From positions 6,944,001 through 7,008,000 of the forward strand of contig NZ_CP045096.1 of NCBI RefSeq assembly GCF_009184865.1: a stretch of 64,000 bases of DNA, written 5' to 3'. Below are positions 53,223-63,645 of the stretch, in pieces. Both the position numbers and the translations under genes were made by a program. Source of the DNA: Streptomyces phaeolivaceus. Its GTDB lineage: Bacteria > Actinomycetota > Actinomycetes > Streptomycetales > Streptomycetaceae. The first letter of the stretch is position 1. Each line of letters opens with the position of its first letter. Below the pieces are notes generated by a model, which saw only the letters and a program-made list of their open reading frames with translations, ran no database searches and had not been told where the DNA came from.

Positions 53223-53318
53223 AAGCCCCATCGGACCCGCACCCGAAGACGCACCCCACCGCTGAAGCCGCCGCCCGCGCTCCCCGTCGGCGAAGGCCCC
53301 GCAGGGGAACCCCCTACG

Positions 53319-54329
53319 ATGGAAGACATGACCGCTTCGCCTGGCCGCCGCCGTGTCCTCCTCGCCGCCCCGCGCGGCTACTGCGCGGGTGTGGACCGCG
53401 CGGTGATCGCCGTCGAGAAGGCCCTGGAGCAGTACGGGGCCCCGATCTACGTCCGTCACGAGATCGTCCACAACAAGTACGTCGTGCAGACCCTGGAGAA
53501 GAAGGGCGCCATCTTCGTCGAACAGACGGAGGAGGTCCCCGAGGGCAACATCGTCATGTTCTCGGCGCACGGCGTCGCCCCGACCGTCCACGACGAGGCC
53601 GCCCGCGGCAAGCTCGCCACCATCGACGCCACCTGCCCCCTGGTCACCAAGGTCCACAAGGAAGCCATCCGGTACGCCAAGGAGGACTTCGACATCCTCC
53701 TGATCGGGCACGAGGGCCACGAAGAGGTCATCGGCACCTCGGGCGAGGCACCGGACCACATCCAGCTGGTCGACGGCCCCGCGGACGTCGCCAAGGTCGA
53801 GGTCCGCGACCCCTCGAAGATCGTCTGGCTGTCGCAGACCACGCTCTCCGTCGACGAGACGATGGAGACTGTCGGCGCGCTCAAGGACAAGTTCCCGCTG
53901 CTCATCTCGCCGCCCAGCGACGACATCTGCTACGCCACCCAGAACCGCCAGCTCGCCGTGAAGCAGATGGGCGCCGAGGCGGAGCTGGTCATCGTGGTCG
54001 GCTCCCGCAACTCCTCCAACTCGGTCCGCCTCGTCGAGGTCGCCAAGCTCGCCGGCTCCCGCGAGGCGTACCTCGTGGACTACGCGAGCGAGATCGACGA
54101 GACCTGGCTGGAGGGCGTGGAGACCGTCGGCGTCACCTCCGGCGCCTCCGTGCCGGAGGTCCTCGTCGAAGAGGTCCTGGAGTGGCTCTCCCAGCGCGGC
54201 TACGAGGACGTCGAGCTGGTCAAGGCCGCCGAGGAGTCGATCACCTTCTCCCTGCCCAAGGAACTCCGCCGCGACCTGCGCGAGGAGGCCGCGTCGCTCG
54301 TCGCCGAGCGCACCGACCGGAGCGCCTGA
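53319..54329 (+). CDS. ispH: 4-hydroxy-3-methylbut-2-enyl diphosphate reductase
   Basis: 336 residues, last step of the MEP isoprenoid pathway, giving IPP and DMAPP. [4Fe-4S] Cys in [17 protein letters not shown] and DICYATQNR; substrate residues in [15 protein letters not shown] and IGHEGHEE. The ATG at 53328 is an alternative start, and TACGAT just upstream would fit a leaderless transcript. Product feeds the Z-prenyl synthase encoded at 30.5 kb. Confidence 0.96.
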   Translation: MEDMTASPGRRRVLLAAPRGYCAGVDRAVIAVEKALEQYGAPIYVRHEIVHNKYVVQTLEKKGAIFVEQTEEVPEGNIVMFSAHGVAPTVHDEAARGKLATIDATCPLVTKVHKEAIRYAKEDFDILLIGHEGHEEVIGTSGEAPDHIQLVDGPADVAKVEVRDPSKIVWLSQTTLSVDETMETVGALKDKFPLLISPPSDDICYATQNRQLAVKQMGAEAELVIVVGSRNSSNSVRLVEVAKLAGSREAYLVDYASEIDETWLEGVETVGVTSGASVPEVLVEEVLEWLSQRGYEDVELVKAAEESITFSLPKELRRDLREEAASLVAERTDRSA

Positions 54330-54351
54330 CCGCCCCGGACACCCGACACCC

Positions 54352-54389
54352 CGTACGGCCCCGGAACGTGAAGGTTCCGGGGCCGTACG
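54352..54389 (+). terminator. Terminator after ispH
   Basis: CGTACGGCCCCGGAAC (54352-54367) and GTTCCGGGGCCGTACG (54374-54389): a perfect 16-bp stem with a 6-base loop. Confidence 0.9.
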
Positions 54390-54476
54390 CGTGGCGGCGC
54401 GTGAGGATCGCGGCGCCCGGCGGCGGTGGGGCACCTCGACAACGTGACTGTCAGTCGTACGACGTAACGTAGGGCC

Positions 54477-55223
54477 ATGCACATCTTCGGCGTGGACATC
54501 GGTGGTTCCGGGATCAAGGGCGCTCCCGTGGACCTGGACCTGGGCGACCTGGCGGACGAGCGGTACAAGGTGCTGACCCCGCACCCCGCGACGCCCGACT
54601 CGGTCGCCGACGGGGTCAAGGAGGTCGTGGACCACTTCGGCTGGACCGGCCCGGTCGGCATCACCTTCCCCGGCGTGGTCACCGGCGGTGCCACGATCCG
54701 TACGGCGGCCAATGTCGACAAGAGCTGGATCGACACCGACGCGCGCGCTCTCCTCGGCGACCGGCTCGGCGGTCTGCCGGTGACCGTGGTGAACGACGCG
54801 GACGCGGCGGGTGTCGCCGAGGTCCAGTTCGGCGCCGGGCGCGACCGTCAGGGCACGGTCATCCTGCTCACCTTCGGCACGGGCATCGGCAGCGCCGTCT
54901 TCTCCGACGGCGTCCTCGTCCCCAACACGGAGCTGGGCCACCTGGAGCTGCACGGCCACGACGCCGAGACCCGCGCCTCCACCAAGGCCAAGGACGACCA
55001 CGAGCTGACGTGGGAGCACTGGGCCAAGCGCGTCACCAAGTACCTCGCCCATGTCGAGATGCTCTTCTCGCCCGAGCTGTTCATCATCGGCGGCGGCGTC
55101 AGCCGCAAGTCCGCGAAGTTCCTCCACCTCATCGAGGACATCAGAGCGGAGATCGTCCCCGCCCAGCTGCAGAACAACGCGGGCATCGTCGGCGCGGCGA
55201 TGAGGGCGGCGAAGGCCGGCTAG
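54477..55223 (+). CDS. ppgK: Polyphosphate/ATP glucokinase
   Basis: 248 residues, ROK family. Phosphate-1 [14 protein letters not shown], catalytic Asp in [12 protein letters not shown], phosphate-2 [13 protein letters not shown], and [12 protein letters not shown]. Phosphorylates glucose with polyphosphate or ATP; the enzyme is specific to actinobacteria and relatives. Normal length. Confidence 0.94.
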   Translation: MHIFGVDIGGSGIKGAPVDLDLGDLADERYKVLTPHPATPDSVADGVKEVVDHFGWTGPVGITFPGVVTGGATIRTAANVDKSWIDTDARALLGDRLGGLPVTVVNDADAAGVAEVQFGAGRDRQGTVILLTFGTGIGSAVFSDGVLVPNTELGHLELHGHDAETRASTKAKDDHELTWEHWAKRVTKYLAHVEMLFSPELFIIGGGVSRKSAKFLHLIEDIRAEIVPAQLQNNAGIVGAAMRAAKAG

Positions 55224-55246
55224 AAAGCATCGGCCGCGGCCCTGAA

Positions 55247-55266
55247 GGGGCGCGGGGCACTGCGCG
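55247..55266. repeat. Dispersed extragenic repeat, copy 4
   Basis: Core GGGGCGCGGGGCACTGCGCG followed by GCCGGCCACGACGACGCCGC, just after ppgK. Confidence 0.7.
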
Positions 55267-55329
55267 GCCGGCCACGACGACGCCGCAGCTGAACGACGGC
55301 CTGTCGCAGCCCTCGGCGCGGAGCGCCGA

Positions 55330-56076
55330 CTACCCCCGGGGCACGGTGCGGCGGGGCTGGGCCGGAGGCCTCGGCGCCCGGGGCCCGGCCGCCCGGCGCT
55401 CGGCCGGAGGCCGCGGCCGGCCACCGGCCGCCCCGCCCCGCCCCTGCCCGCCGACCCGCACCCGGCCGACCCGCTCAGCCCTCTCCCGTTCGCATTCCCT
55501 CTCCCACTCCCGTTCGGCCGCCCGGCGGGCCATCAGCCGGAGCTTGCGTACGGTCACGATGACGCCGGCGACGAGGGTGCCGCCGTAGAGCCAGCCCGCC
55601 TGCATGGCGAGGGCGGTGACCAGGGCCATCAGATGGCCGCCGAGTCCGCCCTCGCCCTCGGCGAGCAGCGGCAGACCGGCGGCGAAGGCGATCGGTACGA
55701 CCACGGGCGCGCTCGCCAGGTCACCGCGCCGCACCCACACCGCGCTCAACGCGCTGACCAGCAGGAACAGCACCCCGTACAGGGCGGCGGAGGCGCCGAA
55801 CAGCAGCCGGTCGAGGCCGGCGAGCACAAACATCGACACCCCGCAGAACAACCCGCAGCCCAGCCCGGTCAGACGCGGGTTCGGCATCCGGCGCACGGCC
55901 CGCGCGGCGCTCCGCACGGCTCGGACCGGCAGCGGTACGGACCCGCGCGCGACCGGAGCACGACGCGGCCCGCCCGCGCCGGGAACCCGGCTCCCTCTCC
56001 CCGCCTGCGGGGGAAGGGGCGGAACGCCACGCTGCGGCCCGGTGCGAGGGAGGTACGCGCTCTGCTGCTGATCCAC
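55330..56076 (-). CDS. DUF6542-type membrane protein
   Basis: 248 residues. Cytoplasmic Arg/Pro-rich N-terminus, a hydrophobic domain with about four helices (around 70-175: [36 protein letters not shown] and so on) and a highly basic, low-complexity C-terminus. Matches small actinobacterial DUF6542 proteins near ychF. Function unknown. Confidence 0.75.
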   Translation of the reverse strand: MDQQQSAYLPRTGPQRGVPPLPPQAGRGSRVPGAGGPRRAPVARGSVPLPVRAVRSAARAVRRMPNPRLTGLGCGLFCGVSMFVLAGLDRLLFGASAALYGVLFLLVSALSAVWVRRGDLASAPVVVPIAFAAGLPLLAEGEGGLGGHLMALVTALAMQAGWLYGGTLVAGVIVTVRKLRLMARRAAEREWERECERERAERVGRVRVGGQGRGGAAGGRPRPPAERRAAGPRAPRPPAQPRRTVPRG

Positions 56077-56235
56077 TCGTCCAACTTAGGTCGGTTAATG
56101 TGCCGAATGGGTTCACAGACACGCCGTTGAGCGGACCTTGGCCAAGCGTTCGATACCTCGCCGGGCCGGGTGTCGGCACGCCGTAAACTGAGGGACCGGC
56201 CGCCTGGCCCACCTACGCAACGGGAAGTCGCAAAC

Positions 56236-57324
<1,089 letters not shown>

Positions 57325-57371
57325 GCGGATGAAATAACACCACGTCGCTGACCTGGCAGGCATGCAGCTCA

Positions 57372-57405
57372 GAAGGGGTCGGCTCCTGCGGGAGCCGACC
57401 CCTTC
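57372..57405. terminator. Terminator between ychF and the toxin-antitoxin pair
   Basis: GAAGGGGTCGGCTCC-TGCG-GGAGCCGACCCCTTC: a perfect 15-bp stem with a 4-base loop ending in CTTC. Confidence 0.9.
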
Positions 57406-57457
57406 GTCATGCCCGTGCTGGATGAGTGCTGGATATTCTGACGTGGGGTCAGCAGGG

Positions 57458-57721
57458 TCAGGTGTCGTAAACCGTGGAGCGATGCCCGACGTGCACGACC
57501 CACACCACCAGTTCTCCGTTGTCGATGGTGTAGACGACCCGGTAGTCCCCGACTCGCAGGCGGCGACGCTCGGGCTGGGACACGAGTGCGGTGGTGTTGA
57601 AGCCGAGAGGGTCGCTTTCCAGTTCCGTCAGTTTGGCGAGAACGCGGAGGGCCATGTCCCGGGGGATCTTCCGGAGCTCGGACTGGGCCTCCGGCCGGAA
57701 GACGGTGCGGTACTCACTCAC
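57458..57721 (-). CDS. RelE/ParE-family toxin
   Basis: 87 residues. EYRTVFRPEAQSELRKIPRD, LTELESDPLG, RRRLRVGDYRVVYTID and VWVVHVGHRSTVY are the RelE pattern, with the basic residues used for mRNA cleavage at the ribosome. GTG start overlaps the antitoxin by 8 bp. Second gene of a type II toxin-antitoxin pair. Confidence 0.92.
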   Translation of the reverse strand: MSEYRTVFRPEAQSELRKIPRDMALRVLAKLTELESDPLGFNTTALVSQPERRRLRVGDYRVVYTIDNGELVVWVVHVGHRSTVYDT

Positions 57722-57983
57722 TGCGCGCCAGCGTCTCCCTCATGATGTCCTCGATCGGGATGCCGGGCGCCTGGCTGGCCATGCGCTCGTCGATGATCCG
57801 GTTGATCTCGCGCTCTTCCCATTCCTGGTACTTCCGCAGCACCTCGATGGACACCACGGCGGCGACCTCCTTACCTCGGCGAGTGATAACCGTGGGCACG
57901 TCGTCGCGGTCGGCCCGCTCCACGACTTCAGCCAGGTGCGCGCGGACATCGCGGATGGACTCTACGGGCAGCGGCTGTGTCAT
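57714..57983 (-). CDS. Phd/YefM-family antitoxin
   Basis: 89 residues. LPVESIRDVRAHLAEVVERA and VPTVITRRGKEVAAVVSIEVL form the Phd/YefM DNA-binding half; the C-terminal helix (EWEEREINRIIDERMASQ) neutralises the toxin. A TGTGTACACA palindrome at 58009-58018, 26 bp upstream, is the expected autoregulatory operator. Confidence 0.92.
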   Translation of the reverse strand: MTQPLPVESIRDVRAHLAEVVERADRDDVPTVITRRGKEVAAVVSIEVLRKYQEWEEREINRIIDERMASQAPGIPIEDIMRETLARSE

Positions 57984-58310
57984 GCGCTCAAGGGTACCGA
58001 GTGTCCCATGTGTACACAACGTTTCGTTAGTCTTACCGCGCCGGATGCTTTTCCACGGTGCTGGATGCGTGCTGGATTCGATCGCCAAAGTCGGCGTTTT
58101 CGCAGGTGGGAGCCCTGGCGTGAACGTTCCGTTTCACCGTGTGAACTCCAACCCGTAGCTGATCTGGCGGCATGAGGGGTCCCCCGGTGTCCCTCGGCGC
58201 GCCCTGCGGCCACCGGTGTCCCCCTGCCCACCGGCAGCGTGCCCGCCCGGATCAGTCGTCGGTTCTTCCCGTGCCCCGCGAGCGGGACCGTGGTAGGGCA
58301 TCCGGGGTCG
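57984..58310. other. Antitoxin promoter and gene-free region
   Basis: Contains the TGTGTACACA palindrome (58009-58018). The rest, to 58310, has no supported gene; it is slightly AT-richer near 58020-58110, which may mark the edge of the inserted toxin-antitoxin module. Confidence 0.5.
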
Positions 58311-58571
58311 TCATCTGGCGAAGTCCCGGACGGATCGAGCGATTTCCTCCTCGGTCAGGTCCTCCGCGCCGCTCGGCGTCAGCAGTCGGTGCCGTACGTG
58401 CAGGAGGGTCCGGGCGATGTGTGACGCCGATGACGCCCGGGCGGAGGGCTCGACCAGGACGCCGTCGGCGTGGCCGGCGGCGAGGACAGCTGTGCGCAGC
58501 CCGACATCGCCGAAAGGGCGGATGGTCGCCGCGTGGAGGACGGCGGGGTTCGTGTCGGTTCCGCGGCCCAC
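58311..58571 (-). CDS. Uncertain small ORF downstream of the LuxR gene
   Basis: 86 residues from a GTG, not recognised. Regular composition (LRTAVLAAGHADGVLVEPSA, IARTLLHVRHRLLTP, DLTEEEIARSVRDFAR) gives it a protein-like look. The frame is open further upstream to the LuxR stop and lies in the same frame as that gene, reading LPENPSGSVLVGRGTDTN; it may be a remnant or a separate small gene. No clear ribosome site. Confidence 0.35.
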   Translation of the reverse strand: MGRGTDTNPAVLHAATIRPFGDVGLRTAVLAAGHADGVLVEPSARASSASHIARTLLHVRHRLLTPSGAEDLTEEEIARSVRDFAR

Positions 58572-58646
58572 CAGGACGGAGCCGGAGGGGTTTTCTGGAA
58601 GGGCCGCGGCAAGGGCTGTGGGCGTGGCGGGTGATCTGTCGTGCGG

Positions 58647-59639
58647 TCAGATCCAGCCGCGTTGTGCCGCGCGCCAGCCCAGTTGGATGCGGTTGTCGGC
58701 GCCGGCGATATCCATCATGTGCCGGATACGGCGGGTGACGGTGCGCAGGGACACCCCGACCTTGTTGGCCACGGCACGGTCGGTGAGCCCGGCCAGCAGG
58801 AGGTCCAGGATCGCGGCGTCGAGGGGGGAGAGCCGGGCCGTGCCGGGGCCGCCCTCCGCGTAGTGCGCGGCGTCGGCGTTCTCGGCCCGGGGGCGCAGCG
58901 GATATGCCTCGCCCCAGGTCTTCTCGAAGAGCGTGACCAGGGGGCTGAGCAGGCCGCTGGAGCTGATCAGGACGGCCCGGGGGGTCTCCTGCGGGCCGGC
59001 GAGGAGTGGCACCAGCGCGATGGCCGAGTCCGCGATGATCATGGATACGGGCAGTTGCGCGGCGATCGCGATCTCCTGGCCGCGGCCGAGGGCCTGGTCG
59101 ATGTCGGCCGTGGAGTCGGGGTCGGCCAGATACGACTGCTCGATGACCGTGCGCATCCTCAGCCCCCGTCCCGCGACGACGGATTCGGCGGGGTTGTCCC
59201 TCGGACCGACCGCGACGGGTGGGGACTTGGTGAAGCCGCATATCTCGTGGTCGGCCGACTCCAGGACCTGGAACAGCCGTCGGCTGATCGGCTGGACACC
59301 GGTCACGATCTCGATGAGTCCGCCCATGTCGCGGTTGGCGGCGGCACGGTGACGCTCCGCCAGCTCGGTGATGGCCAGTTCCACCTGGTGCAACTCGTCG
59401 CGCCGGGCGGCGAGCAGCGAGCCCAGGGTGACGATGGGCGGGCCCGCCACGAAGCGGTCGGGTTCGTCGGGTGTGGTGGTCAACAGCCCCCGGCCGGCGA
59501 GGCCGACGAGTGCTTCGGCGATGGCGTCCGCCGGGTGATCGAGGGCCGCGCCCAGCGCCGCCGTGGTGGATTCGCCGCGGTCCACGAGGTGCTGGTAGAC
59601 GTCCTCCTCGACGGGGCCCAGGCCGAGACCAGCCAGCAT
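58647..59639 (-). CDS. LuxR-type regulator with TrmB-like N-terminal region
   Basis: 330 residues. The N-terminus (about 1-80) is a winged helix with PVEEDVYQHLVDRGESTTAAL and a TrmB-like arrangement, then a central domain, and a C-terminal LuxR helix-turn-helix (about 270-325) with LSPLDAAILDLLLAGLTDRAVA and VSLRTVTRRIRHMMD. I start at 59639 (MLAGLGLGP) because AAGGAG lies 10 bases upstream; the earlier ATGs lack one. It reads in the same direction as the protease gene, 145 bp downstream of it, and might regulate it. Confidence 0.88.
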   Translation of the reverse strand: MLAGLGLGPVEEDVYQHLVDRGESTTAALGAALDHPADAIAEALVGLAGRGLLTTTPDEPDRFVAGPPIVTLGSLLAARRDELHQVELAITELAERHRAAANRDMGGLIEIVTGVQPISRRLFQVLESADHEICGFTKSPPVAVGPRDNPAESVVAGRGLRMRTVIEQSYLADPDSTADIDQALGRGQEIAIAAQLPVSMIIADSAIALVPLLAGPQETPRAVLISSSGLLSPLVTLFEKTWGEAYPLRPRAENADAAHYAEGGPGTARLSPLDAAILDLLLAGLTDRAVANKVGVSLRTVTRRIRHMMDIAGADNRIQLGWRAAQRGWI

Positions 59640-59783
59640 CGGGACCGTGCTCCTTCCGCCCAGCATCGGATCGATCAGCACAGCATAGGTCTCCGGCGGC
59701 CGGGGCGAGGCGGCGCTCGGCCCGGCCCCACCACTCCGGGGAGGGGAGGAGCCGGGCCGGGCCGGGTGCGGGTGCGGGGATGA

Positions 59784-62700
59784 TCAGTCGTCGTTCGGGG
59801 TGATCCCGAAGGCGCGGATGATCGTCTGCTCGGCCGTGTTCCCCTTGCGGTCCACCGCCTTGGCGCGCAGGGACACGGACTCGGCGTCGGCGGGGGGCCG
59901 CAGCAGGAGGGCCCGGTCCTTGCGGACGTGCGCCCGCTGCCAGGTCTTGCCCATGTCGTACGAGACGTCGACGGTCAGGGACCGTACGCCCCCACGGGCC
60001 CCCTCGACGGCGACCGGTACCCGGACCGGCCGGCCCGCCGTCGTGCTGGAGTCCGCCGCGAGGCGCGGCCGGTAACGGACGTTCAGCAGCTGAATGCGCC
60101 GGGTGTCGTCCGCGACCGTGGCGGAGCGGAAGGTCCAGGTGGAGGCGATCCGGGTGGAGACGTCGTGGATGCCGGTCTGCCGCAGTTCGGTGGACAGGGT
60201 GTAGCCGACGTCACCGGCAGGGACGCCGACGCGGAAGGACGGGACATAGGGGGCGTCGACCAGGGTGGTGCCGTCGGCCACGAGCGTGGTGCGGGCGGTG
60301 CCGATGGTGACGCCCGGGTGGTCGAAGCCGTCGTTGAAGGCGGGCAGGCTCATCCGGAGTGTGTCCCCGGTGCGGAAGAGCCCCCAGCCCCCGGTGACGA
60401 AGCTGCCGCGGCCGTCGGACGAGCCGAGTCCGGGGCCGAAGACGCCCACTCCGTAGCTGGTCCGGTACGTCCGGCCGGGCCGGTACCGCTGCTCCGGGCT
60501 GTAGTACATGGCCTCGATCTGCCCGAACGTGCTGGTGTGCGTCACGCTGAAGCCCCAGGAGACCGCGTCGTCCGTGTTGACGTAGTCGACCTGTACGCGA
60601 GGCAGGGCGGCGGTGTTGAGGATGGCGACCCCCGCGGAGGTCATGCCGTCGGGCGCGTACGGAACCGAGTTGATGTACGCCGCCTTGCTGCCGATGCTGG
60701 CGCCGAGGGTGCTGTCGACGCGCGCCAGGTCGTCGCTGTCGAGGTCGCGGCTGAGGCCGGCGTACGGCTTGGTCGGCAGCGAGTACGCCAGGTGGTACTG
60801 CGGAGGGGTGCCGCCGGTGTCCGCCTCCGGGCTGGCCCAGACGCCGCCGATCATCGCCTGGAGCGTTCCGACGCTGGGGCCGTCGCCGATCTGGGCGAAC
60901 GAGATCCGGTCGAACGCGCCCGGCCAGTACGTCGTCCAGCTACGCTGCCCGTCGGCGATGACCCTCCGGACGGCCAGGCTGCCGTACGCCGTCGTGGCCT
61001 CCGGATCGGGCAGGGTGACCTTGAGCGGTTCGGCGACGCGGGCGTCCAGCGTCAGGGTCGTCTCCTTGTCGATGACCAACTCGGGCCGGTAGAGGACCGC
61101 GCGTTGGTACGAACCGTCCGGCCGGCGGGTGCTGATGCTGCTCTTGAGGTAGTAGGTGCCGAGGGGGGCGTGCACCACCGAGGTGCCGTCCGCCTTCGGG
61201 AAGACGGTGTACTGCCTGCCGGTGTTGACGTCGAGCAGGGTGTCGCTCGTGTTCGCGGTCACCGGGAGGTTTCCGTCCGCCCCGATGTGGCGCAGCGTCA
61301 GATCGTAGGCCTCGTCCTCGCGGACGACACCGAGCGGGGTACGGGCGACCACCGTGGATCCCGTCGACGCGGTGACCGTGCCGGACAGCTGGCCGTTGAC
61401 CGAGCCCACCCGGGTGTCGGAGACGACCTTGACGGCCGCGGTGCCGCCGGCCGGGACCGTGACCTGCTCCGGGGAGACGGTGAAGGTGCCCTCGTTGACG
61501 GGCCGGCCGGAGCGGTCGGTCGTCGACGCGTTCAGGTCGAGGACGACGTCCTCGTCACCGCCGTTGTGATACGTCAGGGTCTTGCCGACCGGTGCGTCGT
61601 CGGTGTGCGGGTAGACGGCGAGGCCGAACGACACGGAGGCCGGCTCGGTGGTCACCCGCTCGTCCAGCGCGGCGGCGACGTCGACACGGCCCGCGCCCTG
61701 CTGGAACGCGCCCTGACCGGCACCGGGCCGGGCGGAGGCCATCAGCGCGCGCTTGAGCCGCTGTCCGGACCAGTCGGGGTGCGCGCTCGCCAGGAGCGCC
61801 GCCGCCCCGGCGACATGCGGCGTGGCCATGGAGGTGCCCGACGCCGCGGTGTGGTGGTCGTCGACCGGACCGTCGCCGGGCTGCACACAGGCGTTCTCGC
61901 ACAGCGCGGTGCCGTCCGCGCGGGCCGCCGCGATGTGCACACCGGGGGCGGTGATGTCGGGCTTGACGGCGTTGTCGCCGGTGCGGGGGCCCGTGCTGGA
62001 GAAGGTGGCCAGGGTGTCGGAGTCGTCGACGGCGCCCACCGTCAGCGCGGTGTCCGCGCTGCCCGGGCTGCCGACCAGACCGTCACCCTTGGCGCCGTCG
62101 TTGCCCGCGGCGATGACGAACAGGGTGCCGTGCTGGGAGGACAGCCGGTTGACCGCGGCTTCCAAGGGGTCGGTGCCAGGGCTGTCCGCGCCGCCCAGGC
62201 TCATGTTGACGACCTTCGCGCCCTGGTCGACCGCCCACTGCATCCCCGCCAGGATGCCCGAGGAGGTGCCCTCGCCCTGGTCGCTGAGCACCTTGCCGAT
62301 CAGCAGGCCGACGTCGGGGGCGACTCCCTTGTACTTGCCGTCGGACGCGGCGCCGCTGCCCGTGATGGTCGACGCCACGTGGGTTCCGTGGCCGTGGTGG
62401 TCGACCGCGTCGGCGTTGGCGGTGAAGTTCCTCGCTTCGACGATCTTGCCTGCCAGGTCCGGGTGGGTGCTGTCCACGCCGGTGTCCAGGACGGCCACCT
62501 CGACACCCTTGCCGGTGTGACCGGCCGCCCACGCGCTCGGCGCCCCTATCTGCGGAACGCTGCGGTCCAGTGTCGCCTTCACCTTGGCGTCGAGCCAGAT
62601 CCCCTGGATACCGGACGCCGCCGATCGCTGCTCGCCCGCCGCGGCGGAGCCGCTCGGGCGGGTGAGGGTCTCCCACAGCTCGTTCGCCGACTTCTTGCTG

Positions 62701-63233
62701 ACCTCGACGGCGGCACCCTGGACGGCCGGAAGCCTCTTCTTGACGACCGTCCCCTCGGGAACGGGCTGTGCGCCCAGCCGGGACGCCGAGAAGGACGTGG
62801 AGGTGTTCCCGCCGAGGATCAGCGGGAGGCCGGCGCGCCGTGTGTCGTCGTACCCGGCGTCCAGCAGTGCCCTGAGGTCGAACAGACGAAGATCCAGCTT
62901 GTCCTGTGCGATCAACCGCTCCGCGTCCGCGGGGATCGCGTACAGGTGCTCGCCGGACTCCTCGACCCGGAAGCCGATGTCCGCACGGCCCTCGGCAGGC
63001 ACGACCGAGGCGAGGCCGCCGTCGCCGTCCACGAGAATCCGGTCCCCGGTGATCAGCGTCACCGCCCTCGGCAGGAGGGTGCCGCGCGGCGTCTGGGCGG
63101 CGTCACCGGCCCGTGCGGCCGTCGTGGGGGACGCGGTTGTCGAGGGTGAGGCGGGCGGGGAGGCCGCCACGACGAGCGCCAGCGCCGCACAGGACGTCGC
63201 ACATACGACCCGTGCTCTTCGAAGGGGTATCAC
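59784..63233 (-). CDS. Large secreted S8 (subtilisin-like) serine protease
   Basis: 1149 residues. Signal peptide (LRRARVVCATSCAALALVVA, to about 35), propeptide (to about 205), S8 domain with Asp near 249 (VLDTGVDSTHPD), His near 282 (HGHGTHVAS) and Ser near 467 (GTSMATPH). A Cys pair (CENAC) lies in the loop before the Ser. Fn3-like and beta-rich C-terminal domains cover about 510-1149. GTG at 63233 with GGAGG 7 bases upstream; the open frame continues further but lacks coding character. Extracellular protein degradation. Confidence 0.92.
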   Translation of the reverse strand: MIPLRRARVVCATSCAALALVVAASPPASPSTTASPTTAARAGDAAQTPRGTLLPRAVTLITGDRILVDGDGGLASVVPAEGRADIGFRVEESGEHLYAIPADAERLIAQDKLDLRLFDLRALLDAGYDDTRRAGLPLILGGNTSTSFSASRLGAQPVPEGTVVKKRLPAVQGAAVEVSKKSANELWETLTRPSGSAAAGEQRSAASGIQGIWLDAKVKATLDRSVPQIGAPSAWAAGHTGKGVEVAVLDTGVDSTHPDLAGKIVEARNFTANADAVDHHGHGTHVASTITGSGAASDGKYKGVAPDVGLLIGKVLSDQGEGTSSGILAGMQWAVDQGAKVVNMSLGGADSPGTDPLEAAVNRLSSQHGTLFVIAAGNDGAKGDGLVGSPGSADTALTVGAVDDSDTLATFSSTGPRTGDNAVKPDITAPGVHIAAARADGTALCENACVQPGDGPVDDHHTAASGTSMATPHVAGAAALLASAHPDWSGQRLKRALMASARPGAGQGAFQQGAGRVDVAAALDERVTTEPASVSFGLAVYPHTDDAPVGKTLTYHNGGDEDVVLDLNASTTDRSGRPVNEGTFTVSPEQVTVPAGGTAAVKVVSDTRVGSVNGQLSGTVTASTGSTVVARTPLGVVREDEAYDLTLRHIGADGNLPVTANTSDTLLDVNTGRQYTVFPKADGTSVVHAPLGTYYLKSSISTRRPDGSYQRAVLYRPELVIDKETTLTLDARVAEPLKVTLPDPEATTAYGSLAVRRVIADGQRSWTTYWPGAFDRISFAQIGDGPSVGTLQAMIGGVWASPEADTGGTPPQYHLAYSLPTKPYAGLSRDLDSDDLARVDSTLGASIGSKAAYINSVPYAPDGMTSAGVAILNTAALPRVQVDYVNTDDAVSWGFSVTHTSTFGQIEAMYYSPEQRYRPGRTYRTSYGVGVFGPGLGSSDGRGSFVTGGWGLFRTGDTLRMSLPAFNDGFDHPGVTIGTARTTLVADGTTLVDAPYVPSFRVGVPAGDVGYTLSTELRQTGIHDVSTRIASTWTFRSATVADDTRRIQLLNVRYRPRLAADSSTTAGRPVRVPVAVEGARGGVRSLTVDVSYDMGKTWQRAHVRKDRALLLRPPADAESVSLRAKAVDRKGNTAEQTIIRAFGITPNDD

Positions 63234-63326
63234 CTTGTCGCCTCCGCAGCGAATGAACTGATGGGGGGTCTGGGATGCACGACAAGCAACGTGGCAGACG
63301 GGAGAAAGCCGCGGCAACGAAGTGCC

Positions 63327-63360
63327 GTGGCTTGTCCGCGCCATGGCGTCGACAAGCCAC
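63327..63360. promoter_or_regulatory. Nested palindrome upstream of the protease gene
   Basis: GTGGCTTGTC (63327-63336) and GACAAGCCAC (63351-63360) flank CGCCATGGCG (63339-63348), itself a perfect palindrome. The whole 34 bp is symmetric except two spacer bases on each side. Lies in the divergent spacer between the protease and the 57-residue membrane protein gene; a likely operator. Confidence 0.6.
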
Positions 63361-63458
63361 ACGGACGCGTGGCTTCGGGGGTGTCGATCACCCGGCGCGG
63401 GAAGCCTTGGAAAGGCGGGCGAAGCAGGCAGGGAGACAGGCGGGGGAAGGGGGAGCAC

Positions 63459-63632
63459 ATGTGGGTGGCACTGGCGATATTCGGCGTGCTCGTCGTGTTC
63501 AACGGTGAGTTCCGGGTACTGGCGGTCGCCGCCGGAGCGCTGCTGCTCTGGGTCGGGCACAAGCGGAGCAGCATGCTGCTGACGGCGGTCGGCGCGGGGT
63601 TTCTCGCGCTGATGCTGTACGTGGCGTACTGA
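63459..63632 (+). CDS. Small two-helix membrane protein
   Basis: 57 residues: WVALAIFGVLVVF and VLAVAAGALLLWVG form one hairpin, and a third hydrophobic stretch MLLTAVGAGFLALMLYV ends the protein. ATG with GGGGGAG just upstream. Divergent from the protease gene. No family recognised. Confidence 0.7.
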   Translation: MWVALAIFGVLVVFNGEFRVLAVAAGALLLWVGHKRSSMLLTAVGAGFLALMLYVAY

Positions 63633-63645
63633 CGCCCAGACGGGC

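Noticed and set aside
51807..55424. 1205-codon minus-strand ORF
   Set aside because: Only 51807-53039 is XseA; the rest lies antisense to ispH and ppgK.
59928..63149. 1073-codon plus-strand ORF opposite the protease
   Set aside because: Shadow frame of the S8 protease, Arg/Gly/Val-rich and without motifs.
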